A stretch of 56,213 bases of DNA from Lachnospiraceae bacterium UBA7784 (GTDB lineage: Bacteria; Bacillota; Clostridia; Lachnospirales; Lachnospiraceae). The position numbers and the translations under genes were made by a program. This document shows positions 1 through 8,269 of the stretch, in pieces (the first letter of the stretch is position 1; the number at the start of each line of letters is the position of its first letter). Location of the stretch: contig DLDA01000035.1 of the NCBI GenBank assembly GCA_002480925.1, forward strand, positions 1 through 56,213, given 5' to 3'. A model generated the notes under the pieces. It saw nothing but the letters and a program-made list of their open reading frames with translations, did not search any database and was not told the origin of the DNA.

Positions 1-100
1 GAGGTCCGAGGTCTGAGGTCTGAGGTGCGAGGTCTTAGGTGCGAGGTCCGAGGTCTGAGGTGCGAGGTCCGAGGTCTGAGGTGCGAGGAGTGAGGTTTTA
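1..100. repeat. Heptamer minisatellite array, left part of composite repeat R1
   Basis: About fourteen tandem copies of a 7-bp unit, GAGGTNN on the plus strand, where NN is mostly CC, CT or GC. The variants recur in the order GC, CC, CT, giving a partial 21-bp higher-order period. The array may extend beyond the left edge. It lies on the far side of the rplL terminator and faces a second array of opposite polarity at 151-194, so the two could pair into a large imperfect hairpin. No coding function is evident. Confidence 0.9.
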
Positions 101-150
101 GTTGAAATAACAGGTATTAACTATACCCTAATCCCTACACCCTAATTTTT

Positions 151-265
151 CTAACCTCTCACCTCTCACCTCTCACCTCTAACCTCTAACCTCCTGTCAA
201 GGAAGTTCTGCTCGCTAAGCTCAAGCTGCGCCCTTGGCTTGCTCTCGCCTACAAGCTTTCGGTCC
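151..265. repeat. Composite repeat R1: inverted heptamer array plus GC-rich module
   Basis: Bases 151-194 are heptamers of the type CACCTCT/AACCTCT, opposite in polarity to the array at 1-100. They run into a module at 195-265 that contains GGAAGTTCTGCTCGCTAAGC, AGCTGCGCC, GGCTTGCTCTCGCC and TACAAGCTTTCGG. Closely similar modules occur at 2476-2552, 4163-4291 and 19427-19500, always in gaps between genes or at gene ends. The intervening bases 101-150 are AT-rich with no recognisable feature. Confidence 0.85.
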
Positions 266-279
266 CTAACCCCTCTATC

Positions 280-313
280 AAAAAAAGGATCCCGCAAATG
301 CAGAATCCTTTCT
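280..313 (-). terminator. Rho-independent terminator after rplL
   Basis: Reading the minus strand, AAAGGATTCTGCA pairs with TGCGGGATCCTTT and is followed by a run of seven T. It lies about 40 bp past the rplL stop and closes the ribosomal protein transcript before repeat R1, so transcription into whatever lies left of the window would need read-through or a new promoter. Confidence 0.85.
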
Positions 314-350
314 CAATATTAAGATAAAACTAGTAAGTCCTAAACCATGA

Positions 351-728
351 TTACTTAAGAGTAACCTTAGCTCCCTGCTCCTCAAGCTTAGCCTTAAGCT
401 CATCAGCGCTTGCCTTGTCAGCGCCCTCCTTGATAACCTTAGGAGCTGAATCAACGAGATCCTTAGCCTCCTTAAGTCCGAGACCAGTAGCCTCACGAAC
501 AACCTTGATGACCTTAACCTTGTTAGGGCCAACCTCAGTAAGCTCAACGTCGAAGCTGTCCTTCTCCTCAGCTGCATCTCCGCCAGCTGCTCCACCTGCT
601 GCAACTACAACTCCTGCTGCTGCAGATACACCGAACTCTTCCTCACATGCCTTTACAAGGTCATTAAGCTCAAGAACTGAAAGCTCTTTGATTGCTGCGA
701 TAAACTCGTCTGTTGTCATCTTTGCCAT
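351..728 (-). CDS. rplL: Large ribosomal subunit protein bL12 (L7/L12)
   Basis: Stalk protein of the 50S subunit that recruits and stimulates translation GTPases; 125 aa, the usual length. The N-terminal dimerisation helix (residues about 1-33), an Ala/Gly-rich hinge (about 37-50) and the C-terminal factor-binding domain with [20 protein letters not shown] are all present. I chose the start at 728 (MAKMTTDEF) because GGAGG lies just upstream. The open frame continues to 812, but that part overlaps an intergenic hairpin and has no homology to L12. It is the last gene of the rpmG-to-rplL series and is followed by a terminator. Confidence 0.98.
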   Translation of the reverse strand: MAKMTTDEFIAAIKELSVLELNDLVKACEEEFGVSAAAGVVVAAGGAAGGDAAEEKDSFDVELTEVGPNKVKVIKVVREATGLGLKEAKDLVDSAPKVIKEGADKASADELKAKLEEQGAKVTLK

Positions 729-767
729 TTTGTTTTTCCTCCAAAACTTAATTTCAAGATTCATCCC

Positions 768-844
768 GGCAGGAGCTAATTCGCACTCACGTCTCGCTGT
801 TGTCGCGGGCATCTCACTCGACGTGAGATGCTCGCGCTCCTGCC
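768..844 (-). promoter_or_regulatory. Nested stem-loop in the rplJ-rplL intergenic gap
   Basis: An outer 9-bp stem (GGCAGGAGC with GCTCCTGCC) encloses a second stem in which GCATCTCAC pairs with GTGAGATGC, extended by CGCG on both sides. No T-run follows on the minus strand, so it is not an obvious terminator. In many bacteria L12 is made at about four copies per L10, and a stable structure between the two genes could act in mRNA processing or translation balance. That role is inference. Confidence 0.6.
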
Positions 845-910
845 TGTATTATGTCTATAGATATCTGTTTTGTATGATCTGGGCGTACTCCCTGACCACT
901 TTGCTAACCG

Positions 911-1432
911 TTACTCGGCTGCTGGTGCTGCTTCCTCTGCAGCTGAATCTGTTCCCTTGTCTGCGATCTGCTTCAGTACCCTTGCGAAATTCGTGATAGG
1001 GCTCTGGAGAGAACCAAGCAGACGTGAAAGAAGCTCTTCTCTTGATGGAACACTTGCGATAGTCTTCATCCCTGCTGCATCATAGAAGGATCCCTCTACG
1101 ATACCAGCCTTGATCTCCAGTGAAGGAGCGTCCTTAGCGATCTTTGTGATGATGCGGGCTGGTGCCGATGCATCGTCCTTGCTGATCGCGATAGCGTTTG
1201 TTCCCTCAAGAAGGTCGCTAAGCTGCTCGCAGTCTGTGCCGGCGAATGCTCTCTTCATCATAGTGTTCTTGTAAACCTTGTAAGTGCATCCGGCTTCACG
1301 CAGCTGCTTACGCATCTGTGTGTCCTGAGCGACTGTAAGGCCACGGTAGTCAACAAGAACAACTGACTGCGCATCCTTGATCTGCTCGGAGATCTCGTCT
1401 ACGACCGGCTGCTTTAACTCTACTTTAGCCAA
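911..1432 (-). CDS. rplJ: Large ribosomal subunit protein uL10
   Basis: Base of the ribosomal stalk; binds 23S rRNA and anchors L12 dimers through its C-terminal helix. 173 aa, a normal length. The N-terminal domain contains VVLVDYRGLTVAQDTQMRKQ and KNTMMKRAF, both typical of L10; the tail is Ala/Glu-rich (AAEEAAPAAE). The start is a TTG at 1432 preceded by AGGAGG at good spacing; no better ATG exists. An L10-leader attenuator lies directly upstream, so expression is likely autoregulated by the L10-L12 complex. Confidence 0.97.
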   Translation of the reverse strand: MAKVELKQPVVDEISEQIKDAQSVVLVDYRGLTVAQDTQMRKQLREAGCTYKVYKNTMMKRAFAGTDCEQLSDLLEGTNAIAISKDDASAPARIITKIAKDAPSLEIKAGIVEGSFYDAAGMKTIASVPSREELLSRLLGSLQSPITNFARVLKQIADKGTDSAAEEAAPAAE

Positions 1433-1473
1433 AATCTATACCTCCTGTAAGTATTGTATTCTCGCTTGCTTCA

Positions 1474-1590
1474 TAAAAAAGAACCCTAAGGGCTGGCCAC
1501 AGGGTTCATGAAATGTCTAATAGTTAAACATCACCTCGGCAGGTTGCATGCGTTGCGGATAAATCCACCTGCTGTCTATGGCAAGCTTTT
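1474..1590 (-). promoter_or_regulatory. L10 ribosomal protein leader with terminator
   Basis: On the minus strand the leader begins near GACAGCAGGTGGATTTATCC and includes CCTGCCGAGG, both hallmarks of the Firmicutes L10 leader. It ends in a hairpin, GAACCCT...AGGGTTC, followed by six T (plus-strand 1475-1507). In this family L10(L12)4 binding favours termination ahead of rplJ. The leader fills most of the 208-bp rplA-rplJ gap. Confidence 0.88.
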
Positions 1591-1640
1591 AAATATTACA
1601 TCTATCTGATGCTTTTGTCAAGTACTTTCTACCAGAAAAA

Positions 1641-2336
1641 TCACATTCCGTAAGGAACTGCGTTTACACGAACGCCAGGTCCCATAGTAGAAGTAATTGT
1701 AATGTTCTTAAGGTATGTTCCCTTAAGTGTGCTAGGGCGAGCCTTGACAATAGCATCCATAAGAGCCTGGAAGTTGTCAGCAAGATCAGCTTCACTAAAT
1801 GAAGCCTTACCTACTGGTACATGGATGATATTAGCCTTGTCCAGACGATACTCGATCTTACCGGCTTTAATATCGTTGATAGCCTTGGTGACATCCATTG
1901 TGACTGTTCCTGCCTTCGGGTTCGGCATGAGACCCTTAGGTCCTAAAACACGTCCCAGACGTCCAACAACGCTCATCATATCAGGTGTAGCTACGACTAC
2001 ATCGAAATCAAGCCATCCCTCATTCTGGATCTTCGGAATGAGCTCATCGCCGCCTACAAAATCAGCTCCTGCTGCTGTAGCCTCATCTGCCTTTGCACCC
2101 TTTGCGAATACAAGGACACGAACAGTCTTACCTGTTCCATGAGGAAGAACTACCGCTCCACGGATCTGCTGATCTGCATGACGTCCATCACATCCTGTAC
2201 GGATATGAACCTCGACTGTCTCGTCGAACTTGGCTGTGGCATTCTTCTTTACGATTGCAACTGCCTCAGCTGCATCGTACTGTTTTGATTTATCATAGGA
2301 CTTCAGTGCGTCCTGATACTTTTTTCCTCTTTTCAT
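1641..2336 (-). CDS. rplA: Large ribosomal subunit protein uL1
   Basis: Forms the mobile L1 stalk near the E site and in many bacteria represses its own mRNA. 231 aa, full length, starting [10 protein letters not shown] and containing the signature region [20 protein letters not shown] plus the C-terminal [11 protein letters not shown]. The start ATG at 2336 has AGGAGG upstream with slightly long spacing. The 5' gap contains GTGGGAGG on the minus strand, which could belong to an L1-binding mRNA hairpin, but I cannot confirm this. Gene order rplK-rplA-rplJ-rplL is standard. Confidence 0.98.
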   Translation of the reverse strand: MKRGKKYQDALKSYDKSKQYDAAEAVAIVKKNATAKFDETVEVHIRTGCDGRHADQQIRGAVVLPHGTGKTVRVLVFAKGAKADEATAAGADFVGGDELIPKIQNEGWLDFDVVVATPDMMSVVGRLGRVLGPKGLMPNPKAGTVTMDVTKAINDIKAGKIEYRLDKANIIHVPVGKASFSEADLADNFQALMDAIVKARPSTLKGTYLKNITITSTMGPGVRVNAVPYGM

Positions 2337-2475
2337 TGTGAAAAAATTCCTCCTGTGGTGTTTATGGGAAGAGGTTCCCTCCCACTTGTCTGTTGGTAAA
2401 GGTAGTATGAGGGATCAGGGGCTAGTGGGCCATATCTGATACCAACTATGCCCGTAAACCCAAACCCTGTGCTCT

Positions 2476-2552
2476 GTTTGCTAAGCTCACAGAACGACCT
2501 GGCTTGTGGCTCGAGCGACGCCCTTGGCTTGCTCTTTCCTACAAGCCTTCGG
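2476..2552. repeat. Composite repeat R2 (module only, no heptamers)
   Basis: Contains GCTAAGCTCACAGAACGACC, GGCTTGTGGCTCGAGC, GGCTTGCTCT and TACAAGCCTTCGG, matching the right half of the module seen in R3. It starts immediately after the rplK stop codon and lies inside a ribosomal protein operon, so it is transcribed. No 7-bp array is attached. Confidence 0.8.
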
Positions 2553-2978
2553 TCAATCCACTACCTCTACTCCCATTGAGCGAGCTGTTCCAGCGATCAT
2601 TGATATAGCGGAATCAATGTCTGCTGCATTAAGATCTGGCATCTTTGTCTCAGCTATCTCCTGAAGCTGAGCCTTGGTGATCTTTGCTACCTTATTCTTG
2701 TTAGGCTCGCCTGATGCCTTCTGGAGCTTGCAGGCCTTCTTGATAAGGACTGCTGCTGGAGGAGTCTTTGTGATAAATGAGAAACTCCTGTCAGCATAAA
2801 CTGTGATGATGGTAGGTACTACTGTATCTCCCATATCTGCCGTCTTAGCGTTGAACTGCTTTGTGAACTCCACGATATTCACACCGTGCTGACCAAGTGC
2901 TGGTCCAACCGGTGGCGCCGGAGTAGCTTTTCCGGCCTGAATCTGAAGCTTGATGTATCCTTCGATCTTCTTAGCCAC
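2553..2978 (-). CDS. rplK: Large ribosomal subunit protein uL11
   Basis: Part of the GTPase-associated centre; binds 23S rRNA helices 43-44 and is needed for RelA-type stringent signalling. 141 aa, normal. Contains the N-terminal Pro-rich loop ([18 protein letters not shown]) and the C-terminal rRNA-binding domain ending [12 protein letters not shown]. The start is a GTG at 2978 preceded by AGGAGG. The stop is followed at once by repeat R2, so the element inserted or grew exactly at the gene end. Confidence 0.98.
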   Translation of the reverse strand: MAKKIEGYIKLQIQAGKATPAPPVGPALGQHGVNIVEFTKQFNAKTADMGDTVVPTIITVYADRSFSFITKTPPAAVLIKKACKLQKASGEPNKNKVAKITKAQLQEIAETKMPDLNAADIDSAISMIAGTARSMGVEVVD

Positions 2979-2996
2979 TTTAAATCATCCTCCTAG

Positions 2997-3524
2997 TCAA
3001 TTGACTTTCTTTACGTCTGCGAAACCTATCTCAACCGGGGTTTCACGTCCGAACATCTCTACATTGATGGTAACTGTCTGCTTGCTTGTGTTCATTGAGG
3101 TGATCACACCGGCGGTATCCTTCCAGACACCTCCTAGTACAGAGACCGTATCTCCGACACCGAAATCCACCCTGACATCCTCTGTGGTGCGAACGCCCAT
3201 GCTTCTCATCTCGAAATCGGTAAGAGGAACCGGCTTGCTCTCCGGGCCAACAAAGCCCGTAACGCCTCTGGTATTCCTTACGATATACCAGGTATCATCA
3301 TTCATCACCATCTTGATCAGAACATATCCCGGAAAGAGCTTGTGCTCCGCCGTCTTTCTTTTGCCGTTCTTAACCTCGGTGACTTCCTCGGTAGGCACCA
3401 TAACCTCCTGAATCAGATCCTCGAGATGACGGTTCTTGACGGCCTCCTCGATAGTGGTCTTTACCTTGTTCTCATATCCTGAGTAGGTATGCGCCACATA
3501 CCACTTTGCTTGTGTCTCTGCCAT
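2997..3524 (-). CDS. nusG: Transcription termination/antitermination factor NusG
   Basis: Binds RNA polymerase through its NGN domain and modulates pausing, Rho termination and transcription-translation coupling. 175 aa, typical. NGN domain at about residues 5-120 (WYVAHTYSGYENKVK, then FPGYVLIKM) and a C-terminal KOW domain (about 123-172) with VGDTVSVLGGVWKDTAGVI. ATG start with GGAGG upstream. It lies 13 bp after secE and 18 bp before rplK, the standard order. Confidence 0.98.
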   Translation of the reverse strand: MAETQAKWYVAHTYSGYENKVKTTIEEAVKNRHLEDLIQEVMVPTEEVTEVKNGKRKTAEHKLFPGYVLIKMVMNDDTWYIVRNTRGVTGFVGPESKPVPLTDFEMRSMGVRTTEDVRVDFGVGDTVSVLGGVWKDTAGVITSMNTSKQTVTINVEMFGRETPVEIGFADVKKVN

Positions 3525-3537
3525 TGCATGCCCTCCG

Positions 3538-3750
3538 TCAAAGCTTGATCACTTTTTCAAATCCGAACTTGATAAGCATATCGAAAAGAACGATAAGCAG
3601 CGCAAGTACAACTGAAACAATGACAGTTGCTGAGGTCTGACGTCCTACCGTAGGAGCATCAGCCCAGACGATCTTGCGGAACTCATCCTTTATGCCTTCC
3701 CACCATTCAGAAATGCTCTTCTTCTTTGTCTTAGCATTGCTTTCTGCCAT
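3538..3750 (-). CDS. secE: Preprotein translocase subunit SecE
   Basis: Small essential clamp around SecY in the Sec translocon. 70 aa, the short single-span form usual in Firmicutes: a cytosolic amphipathic segment (SEWWEGIKDEFRKIVWAD) followed by one membrane span (about residues 43-64). The start has AAGGAG upstream. It sits between rpmG and nusG with 11- and 13-bp gaps, so it is cotranscribed. Confidence 0.96.
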   Translation of the reverse strand: MAESNAKTKKKSISEWWEGIKDEFRKIVWADAPTVGRQTSATVIVSVVLALLIVLFDMLIKFGFEKVIKL

Positions 3751-3761
3751 AAGGTGCTCCT

Positions 3762-3911
3762 TTACTTTGTCTCTTTGTGTAAAGTATGCTTTCTGCAGAA
3801 TGGGCAGTACTTCTTTGTCTCCATCCTTTCAGGATGTGTCTTCTTGTCCTTTGTCAGATTGTAGTTTCTGTGCTGACACTCTGTGCAGGCAAGTGTTATC
3901 TTTGTACGCAC
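3762..3911 (-). CDS. rpmG: Large ribosomal subunit protein bL33
   Basis: Small 50S protein of 49 aa. It is the zinc-ribbon (C+) form: two Cys pairs, ACTECQ and CPFCRK. I place the start at the GTG at 3911 ([12 protein letters not shown]), because GGAGG precedes it at good spacing and this gives the normal L33 length. The frame is open to 3962, but the extra 17 residues are not L33-like. It is the first gene after a strong promoter and heads the secE-nusG-rplK series. Confidence 0.96.
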   Translation of the reverse strand: MRTKITLACTECQHRNYNLTKDKKTHPERMETKKYCPFCRKHTLHKETK

Positions 3912-4034
3912 AACTTCCACCTCCAAATCAGTTATTGTGTGTGTTATACGGGTCATTTCCATACCTGTGCCCGGCAGCCGCTATCCGCCAGATTCAGAGC
4001 ATAAAAAAAAGACCCTGTCATCCATAGCCTTAAT

Positions 4035-4063
4035 AGAATACCATGGAGAGAGAGCCTTGTCAA
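4035..4063 (-). promoter_or_regulatory. Sigma-A promoter for rpmG-secE-nusG-rplKA
   Basis: Minus strand: TTGACA (4063-4058), a 17-bp spacer, then TATTCT (4040-4035). It lies directly downstream of the heptamer array of repeat R3 and about 120 bp before rpmG, so the array does not separate promoter from gene but abuts the -35 side. Confidence 0.85.
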
Positions 4064-4079
4064 GGAGTTTTTATTTAAC

Positions 4080-4291
4080 GCCCTCCTACCTCGCGCCTCA
4101 CACCTCGCACCTCGCACCTCACACCTCGCACCTCACACCTCGCACCTCACACCTCGCACCTTACTGCTAAGGAAGTTCTTTTCGCTAAATTCGAGCTGCG
4201 CCTTCGGCTTGCTCTCATTAATCTCAAAGAACGACCTCGCTTGTGGCTCGAGCTGCGCCGTTAGCTTGCTCTCGCCTACAAGCTTTCGGCC
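4080..4291. repeat. Composite repeat R3: heptamer array plus complete two-part module
   Basis: Bases 4082-4162 are about eleven CACCTCR heptamers, largely alternating G and A in the last base, so a 14-bp period is overlaid on the 7-bp one. The module (4163-4291) has two related halves. The first contains GGAAGTTCTTTTCGCTAAAT and AGCTGCGCCTTCGGCTTGCT. The second contains AGAACGACCTCGCTTGTGGC, GAGCTGCGCC and TACAAGCTTTCGGCC. Its right end overlaps the last codons and the stop of prfB. Confidence 0.88.
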
Positions 4292-5421
4292 TCTACTCCG
4301 CGTTTCGGTCTTCCCAGTGATACCCACTTGAGATATGCGTTCATGAAAGGATCCAGGTCGCCGTCCATCACGCCATCGACATTTGAGGTCTCCTCGCCTG
4401 TACGTAGATCCTTTACCATTGTGTATGGCTGAAAGACATAGGAACGGATCTGGTTGCCCCAGCTGATAGAATTCACATCGCCTCTGATCTCGGCCTCCTT
4501 CTGTTCCTGCTCCTGCTCCTTTAATAGCTCTAGCTTGGCACGCAGCATCTCCATAGCCTTGTCCTTGTTCATGTGCTGGCTTCGCTCATTCTGGCAGGTA
4601 ACGACGATCCCTGTCGGGAAGTGGGTAATCCTGATCGCAGATGAGGTCTTGTTGATATGCTGTCCACCGGCTCCACTCGAACGATATGTATCTATCCTGA
4701 TATCCTCATCCTTTATCTCTATATCAGGGGCATCCTTAAGCTCCGGCATTACATCAGCATTTGAAAAAGAGGTCTGTCTCTTACCATTTGCATTGAAAGG
4801 AGAGATACGCACAAGCCTGTGGACTCCCTTCTCCGAACGGAGATATCCGTATGCATTTTCTCCATTTACCTGAAAGGTCACAGACTGAAGGCCTGCCTCG
4901 TCCCCCTCTACCTCATCTAATAGCTCGACAGCAAATCCATGCTTGTCTGCCCACTTCATATACATACGATAGAGCATCTGTGTCCAGTCCATTGCCTCTG
5001 TTCCGCCTGCTCCGGCATGAAGGGTCACGATTGCATTGTTGTGGTCGTATTTGCCAGAGAGAAGGGTCTTTATCCTTAAATCCTCAAGATCCTTTTTGAA
5101 TTCCTCGAATTCCTGCTCTGCCTCCTCAAGCATAGCCGGATCATCCTCGTCCATCTCCTGGTCCATTTCGATAAAGGTCTCTATATCCTCGTATTTCTGC
5201 TGAAGAGCATCAGCTACAGTCACATCATCCTTAAGGCTTTTAAGTGTCTGGCTCTTAGCTGTTGCAGCCTCGGCATCATTCCAGAAGTCAGGGGCCTCCA
5301 TCTCACGCTCCATCTCCTCTATCCTGTTCTTCTTGCCTTCTATATCAAGCGATCCGAGAACTTCCTTCATAACAGGCTCATATCCCGAAAGCTCGCCCTT
5401 CATCTGGTCAAATTCTAACAC
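4276..5421 (-). CDS. prfB: Peptide chain release factor 2
   Basis: Class I release factor that reads UGA/UAA and triggers peptidyl-tRNA hydrolysis. 381 aa. The RF2 tripeptide SPF (in RISPFN) and the catalytic GGQ (SSGAGGQHINKT) are visible. Start is GTG at 5421 with AAGGAG upstream. The region that carries the programmed +1 frameshift in many bacteria reads straight through here (LGSLDIEGKK, with CTT followed by GAT, no UGA), so this gene lacks RF2 autoregulation by frameshifting. The last residues (EAESL) and the TAG stop are encoded by the edge of repeat R3, a short tail beyond the usual family end. Confidence 0.96.
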   Translation of the reverse strand: MLEFDQMKGELSGYEPVMKEVLGSLDIEGKKNRIEEMEREMEAPDFWNDAEAATAKSQTLKSLKDDVTVADALQQKYEDIETFIEMDQEMDEDDPAMLEEAEQEFEEFKKDLEDLRIKTLLSGKYDHNNAIVTLHAGAGGTEAMDWTQMLYRMYMKWADKHGFAVELLDEVEGDEAGLQSVTFQVNGENAYGYLRSEKGVHRLVRISPFNANGKRQTSFSNADVMPELKDAPDIEIKDEDIRIDTYRSSGAGGQHINKTSSAIRITHFPTGIVVTCQNERSQHMNKDKAMEMLRAKLELLKEQEQEQKEAEIRGDVNSISWGNQIRSYVFQPYTMVKDLRTGEETSNVDGVMDGDLDPFMNAYLKWVSLGRPKRGVEAESL

Positions 5422-5458
5422 TTTTATCTCCTTATCTGGTCAGTGACCCGCCATCCAT

Positions 5459-6697
5459 TCATTGGTACAAAAGCTTGCCCAAAAGCACGCTTATACCCTT
5501 CTGTACCTGATTGTCCTTTGAGAAATCATAGTCCGAAAGGTCATCAAGGCCAGCCCTGTCACCGCTATATCTGTATTTCAGCACTATATCAGGCTTAATG
5601 CCCTTCTTGTGTATGCACTCACCGTCAGGAGTAAAGTATCTCTCTACGGTAAGCTTTACAGCAGAGCCGTCCCCTAAGGTAAACTCCTGCTGCACTATCC
5701 CCTTTCCAAAGGTCCTGGTGCCTATCAGGGTCCCGTACTTAAAATCCCTTACAGCACCCGAAAAGATCTCGGCTGCCGAGGCAGTATCTCCTGATACGAG
5801 CACAACGGTAGCAAGCTTCTCCTGCTTCTTGTCATCTGAGCTGAAGGTCGTCTTTTTGCCGTTCTTATCCATCATACATACAGTGGTGCCCTTTGGCAGG
5901 ATATCATCAAGTATCCTTGTCACAGAGTCCACAAGTCCACCGGGATTTTCCCTCAGATCATAGATCACAGCCTTCATTCCCTCTCCCTTTAGAGACTTAA
6001 GCTCCTTCTCGAATTCCTTTGCAGTAGTTCCGTTGAACTCGGCTATATTTATATAACCGATGCCATGCTCTTTGTCAAGCATCCGTCCCCAGACAGACTG
6101 CGATGTCAGCTTCTCGCGCCTTATACTGACCTTTTTTCTCACGCCTGACCGGGAATAGACCACATTTACCTTACTGCCTGCCCTTCCCTTTATATGGCCT
6201 GTGAAATCTGAAAGGCTCATGTCGGAAGCTATATATCCGTCACAGGCGATTATATAGTCACCCTTTTTCAGTCCGGCCCGATCTGCCGGTGAACCTGAAA
6301 AGACCCTTACAACCTTTACCTTTCCGCTTGATGCATCCTTTGTCACACTGATCCCTATGCCAGTATACTTCCCGGAAGTCTCCTGCTGCATCTTCTTATA
6401 TTCGGCGCTCGTAAGATACTCTGAATATGGATCATCCATTGCCCCGACAAGACCGCGGTAGACTCCGGTCTCCTTATCCTTATCTGAAATATCCTTATAA
6501 TAATATTTATCTATCAGTCCGGAAATGACCTTGACCTTTGCTATGGATCTTATGTTTAAAAAATCCAGATCGAAGGCCTTTCCAAGGATCAGATATGCTC
6601 CGCTAAGAAGAGCAGCAAGAAATACCAGAACGCCTATGGCTCCGGCTAAAATGCCTTTTTTGAAATCACTTGAGCTTGCTTTTTCCTTATCAGACAT
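5459..6697 (-). CDS. S41 carboxy-terminal processing protease, CtpA/CtpB type
   Basis: Membrane-anchored serine protease acting outside the cytoplasm. 412 aa: one N-terminal membrane span (about residues 15-37), a PDZ domain (about 115-195, with GLKKGDYII) and the S41 catalytic domain, with the catalytic Ser in GDTASAAEI and Lys in GTRTFGKG. It overlaps ftsX by 8 bp, so it is part of the ftsEX transcript. Clostridial genomes often place such a protease with FtsEX; a role in processing or controlling wall hydrolases is inference. Confidence 0.93.
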   Translation of the reverse strand: MSDKEKASSSDFKKGILAGAIGVLVFLAALLSGAYLILGKAFDLDFLNIRSIAKVKVISGLIDKYYYKDISDKDKETGVYRGLVGAMDDPYSEYLTSAEYKKMQQETSGKYTGIGISVTKDASSGKVKVVRVFSGSPADRAGLKKGDYIIACDGYIASDMSLSDFTGHIKGRAGSKVNVVYSRSGVRKKVSIRREKLTSQSVWGRMLDKEHGIGYINIAEFNGTTAKEFEKELKSLKGEGMKAVIYDLRENPGGLVDSVTRILDDILPKGTTVCMMDKNGKKTTFSSDDKKQEKLATVVLVSGDTASAAEIFSGAVRDFKYGTLIGTRTFGKGIVQQEFTLGDGSAVKLTVERYFTPDGECIHKKGIKPDIVLKYRYSGDRAGLDDLSDYDFSKDNQVQKGISVLLGKLLYQ

Positions 6698-7598
6698 GTA
6701 AATGCTTCTTTAGTGTAAGACGAGATCCAACATAACCTATTCCTACTCCCAGTATCAGTGAAACCGGAACAAGGACTCTGAAAATGCTTCCGATCGGAGT
6801 GAACGAAAACATATTCGACAGTGCATCAAAACGGGTCGCAACGTAGCGGATTATCCTGCCATAGAGAGTATAGAGAAGAAGGAGCGGAATAATGGATCCT
6901 ATAAGACCTATCGTCACACCCTCTACTATAAAAGGCTCCCTGACAAAAGAATCCTTCGCTCCGATTAGCTTCATAATAGCTATCTCCTCTTTCCTGACAG
7001 AGATACCTACCGTAATGGTATTGCTTATAAGAAAGACTGCAACTGCCACGAGCACAAGAACTATGCCCATAGAGATAAGTCTAACAAGAGCATTGAAGTC
7101 TGTAAGTGTGCGGGCCGTAGATGCAGACTGATGGACCTCACGGACTCCCTCTAGCGAGCTTAAATACTTTACAAGCTTAGCCTGCTTTGATACATCCTTC
7201 AGATAGATTTCGTAATTGGCCATGTCCTTAAGTGGATTGTCGTCTGCAAACGACTTGGCTGCATCCTTGTGGTTGCCGAAATAGCTTTTCTGGAACTCCT
7301 TCCAGGCCTCGTCAGCCGTCACGAACTTATAGGTCCTGACCTCTTTCCTTTTGCTTATGGCTGTACCTATCTTATCGATCTGGGTCTGGGTCGCATTATT
7401 ATCGAAATAAACAGTAACAGCAACACCCTTCTCGGCATTTTTGAGCATTCCGCCAAAGTTCATGCTTACCGCATAAAAGAGGCCGAAAAGAAATATGCAG
7501 GCTGTCATAGTAGCTACCGAGGCGAGCGAGAACATCTTGTTCCTCCATATGTTCTTTAGTCCCTGCCTCAGATTGTAGTTAAATGAGCTGAAATTCAT
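6690..7598 (-). CDS. ftsX: Cell division ABC transporter permease FtsX
   Basis: Membrane partner of FtsE; the complex transmits an ATPase signal to extracellular peptidoglycan hydrolases rather than moving a solute. 302 aa with four membrane spans: one at about residues 22-46, then a long external loop (about 47-170) and three spans in the C-terminal half. The N-terminal RQGLKNIWRNKMFSLAS is typical. Start ATG shares one base with the ftsE stop, so translation is coupled. Confidence 0.95.
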   Translation of the reverse strand: MNFSSFNYNLRQGLKNIWRNKMFSLASVATMTACIFLFGLFYAVSMNFGGMLKNAEKGVAVTVYFDNNATQTQIDKIGTAISKRKEVRTYKFVTADEAWKEFQKSYFGNHKDAAKSFADDNPLKDMANYEIYLKDVSKQAKLVKYLSSLEGVREVHQSASTARTLTDFNALVRLISMGIVLVLVAVAVFLISNTITVGISVRKEEIAIMKLIGAKDSFVREPFIVEGVTIGLIGSIIPLLLLYTLYGRIIRYVATRFDALSNMFSFTPIGSIFRVLVPVSLILGVGIGYVGSRLTLKKHLHV

Positions 7599-8269
7599 CA
7601 GAGAGCCTCCTCTTCGTCGCTCATAAGAGTTCCCTTGTAGATAGTGATCACACGCTTGTTCATAGCCCGGACGATCTCCATATTATGGGTTACGACAAGG
7701 ACCGTGGTACCGTCCTTATTGATCTCGTCGAGAAGCTTCATTATCTCCCAGGCATTGTGGCCGTCGAGATTTCCTGTCGGCTCATCCGCAAGAAGGATCT
7801 TGGGATGATTGACAAGAGCTCTTGCAATCGCAACTCTCTGCTGCTCTCCTCCTGACAGATGGTTGGGAAGAGAACGATATTTGCTGGCAAGTCCTACACG
7901 TGAAAGCATCTGCGGAACCCTTTTCTTTATCTCACGCTTTGAGGCTCCTGTGACTCTCATGGCAAAGGCCACATTTTCATAGACATTCCTGTCCTTTAAC
8001 AGTCTGAAATCCTGGAATACACATCCGATCTTCCTTCTGTATTCAGGAATGTCCTTATGTCTAATCCTTGAAAGATCCTTACCTGCCACCTCGATCTTTC
8101 CTGCGGTAGGTGGGAATTCCTTAAGAAGAAGCTTGATCAGGGTAGACTTTCCAGAGCCGGAATCTCCGACTATAAATGCGAATTCACCCTGATCTATATC
8201 CATGCTTATATCCTTTAAGGCTGCCACGCCCTTCTCGTATGTCTTTGTGACATTTGTAAGTGTGATCAA
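7598..8269 (-). CDS. ftsE: Cell division ATP-binding protein FtsE
   Basis: ABC ATPase of the FtsEX complex. 223 aa, family length. Walker A GDSGSGKSTLI, signature LSGGEQQR, Walker B ILLADEPTG and the switch His in VVTHNME are all present. It overlaps the stop of the upstream CdaR-like regulator gene by 4 bp, an ATGA-type junction, so the two are translationally coupled. Confidence 0.96.
   Translation of the reverse strand: MITLTNVTKTYEKGVAALKDISMDIDQGEFAFIVGDSGSGKSTLIKLLLKEFPPTAGKIEVAGKDLSRIRHKDIPEYRRKIGCVFQDFRLLKDRNVYENVAFAMRVTGASKREIKKRVPQMLSRVGLASKYRSLPNHLSGGEQQRVAIARALVNHPKILLADEPTGNLDGHNAWEIMKLLDEINKDGTTVLVVTHNMEIVRAMNKRVITIYKGTLMSDEEEAL

Noticed and set aside
1..194. Tandem repeats that could suggest a CRISPR array
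   Set aside because: The unit is 7 bp with no spacers and no cas genes nearby; it is a minisatellite.
415..996. Long plus-strand open frame over rplL and rplJ
   Set aside because: It is antisense to two well-conserved ribosomal protein genes and has no homology or ribosome binding site; similar shadow frames lie opposite trxB, dnaE and prfB.
4005..4035. Leader peptide ORF ahead of rpmG with a T-rich stretch
   Set aside because: A short frame can be read near the promoter, but there is no ribosome binding site, no biased codons and no alternative hairpins to support attenuation.
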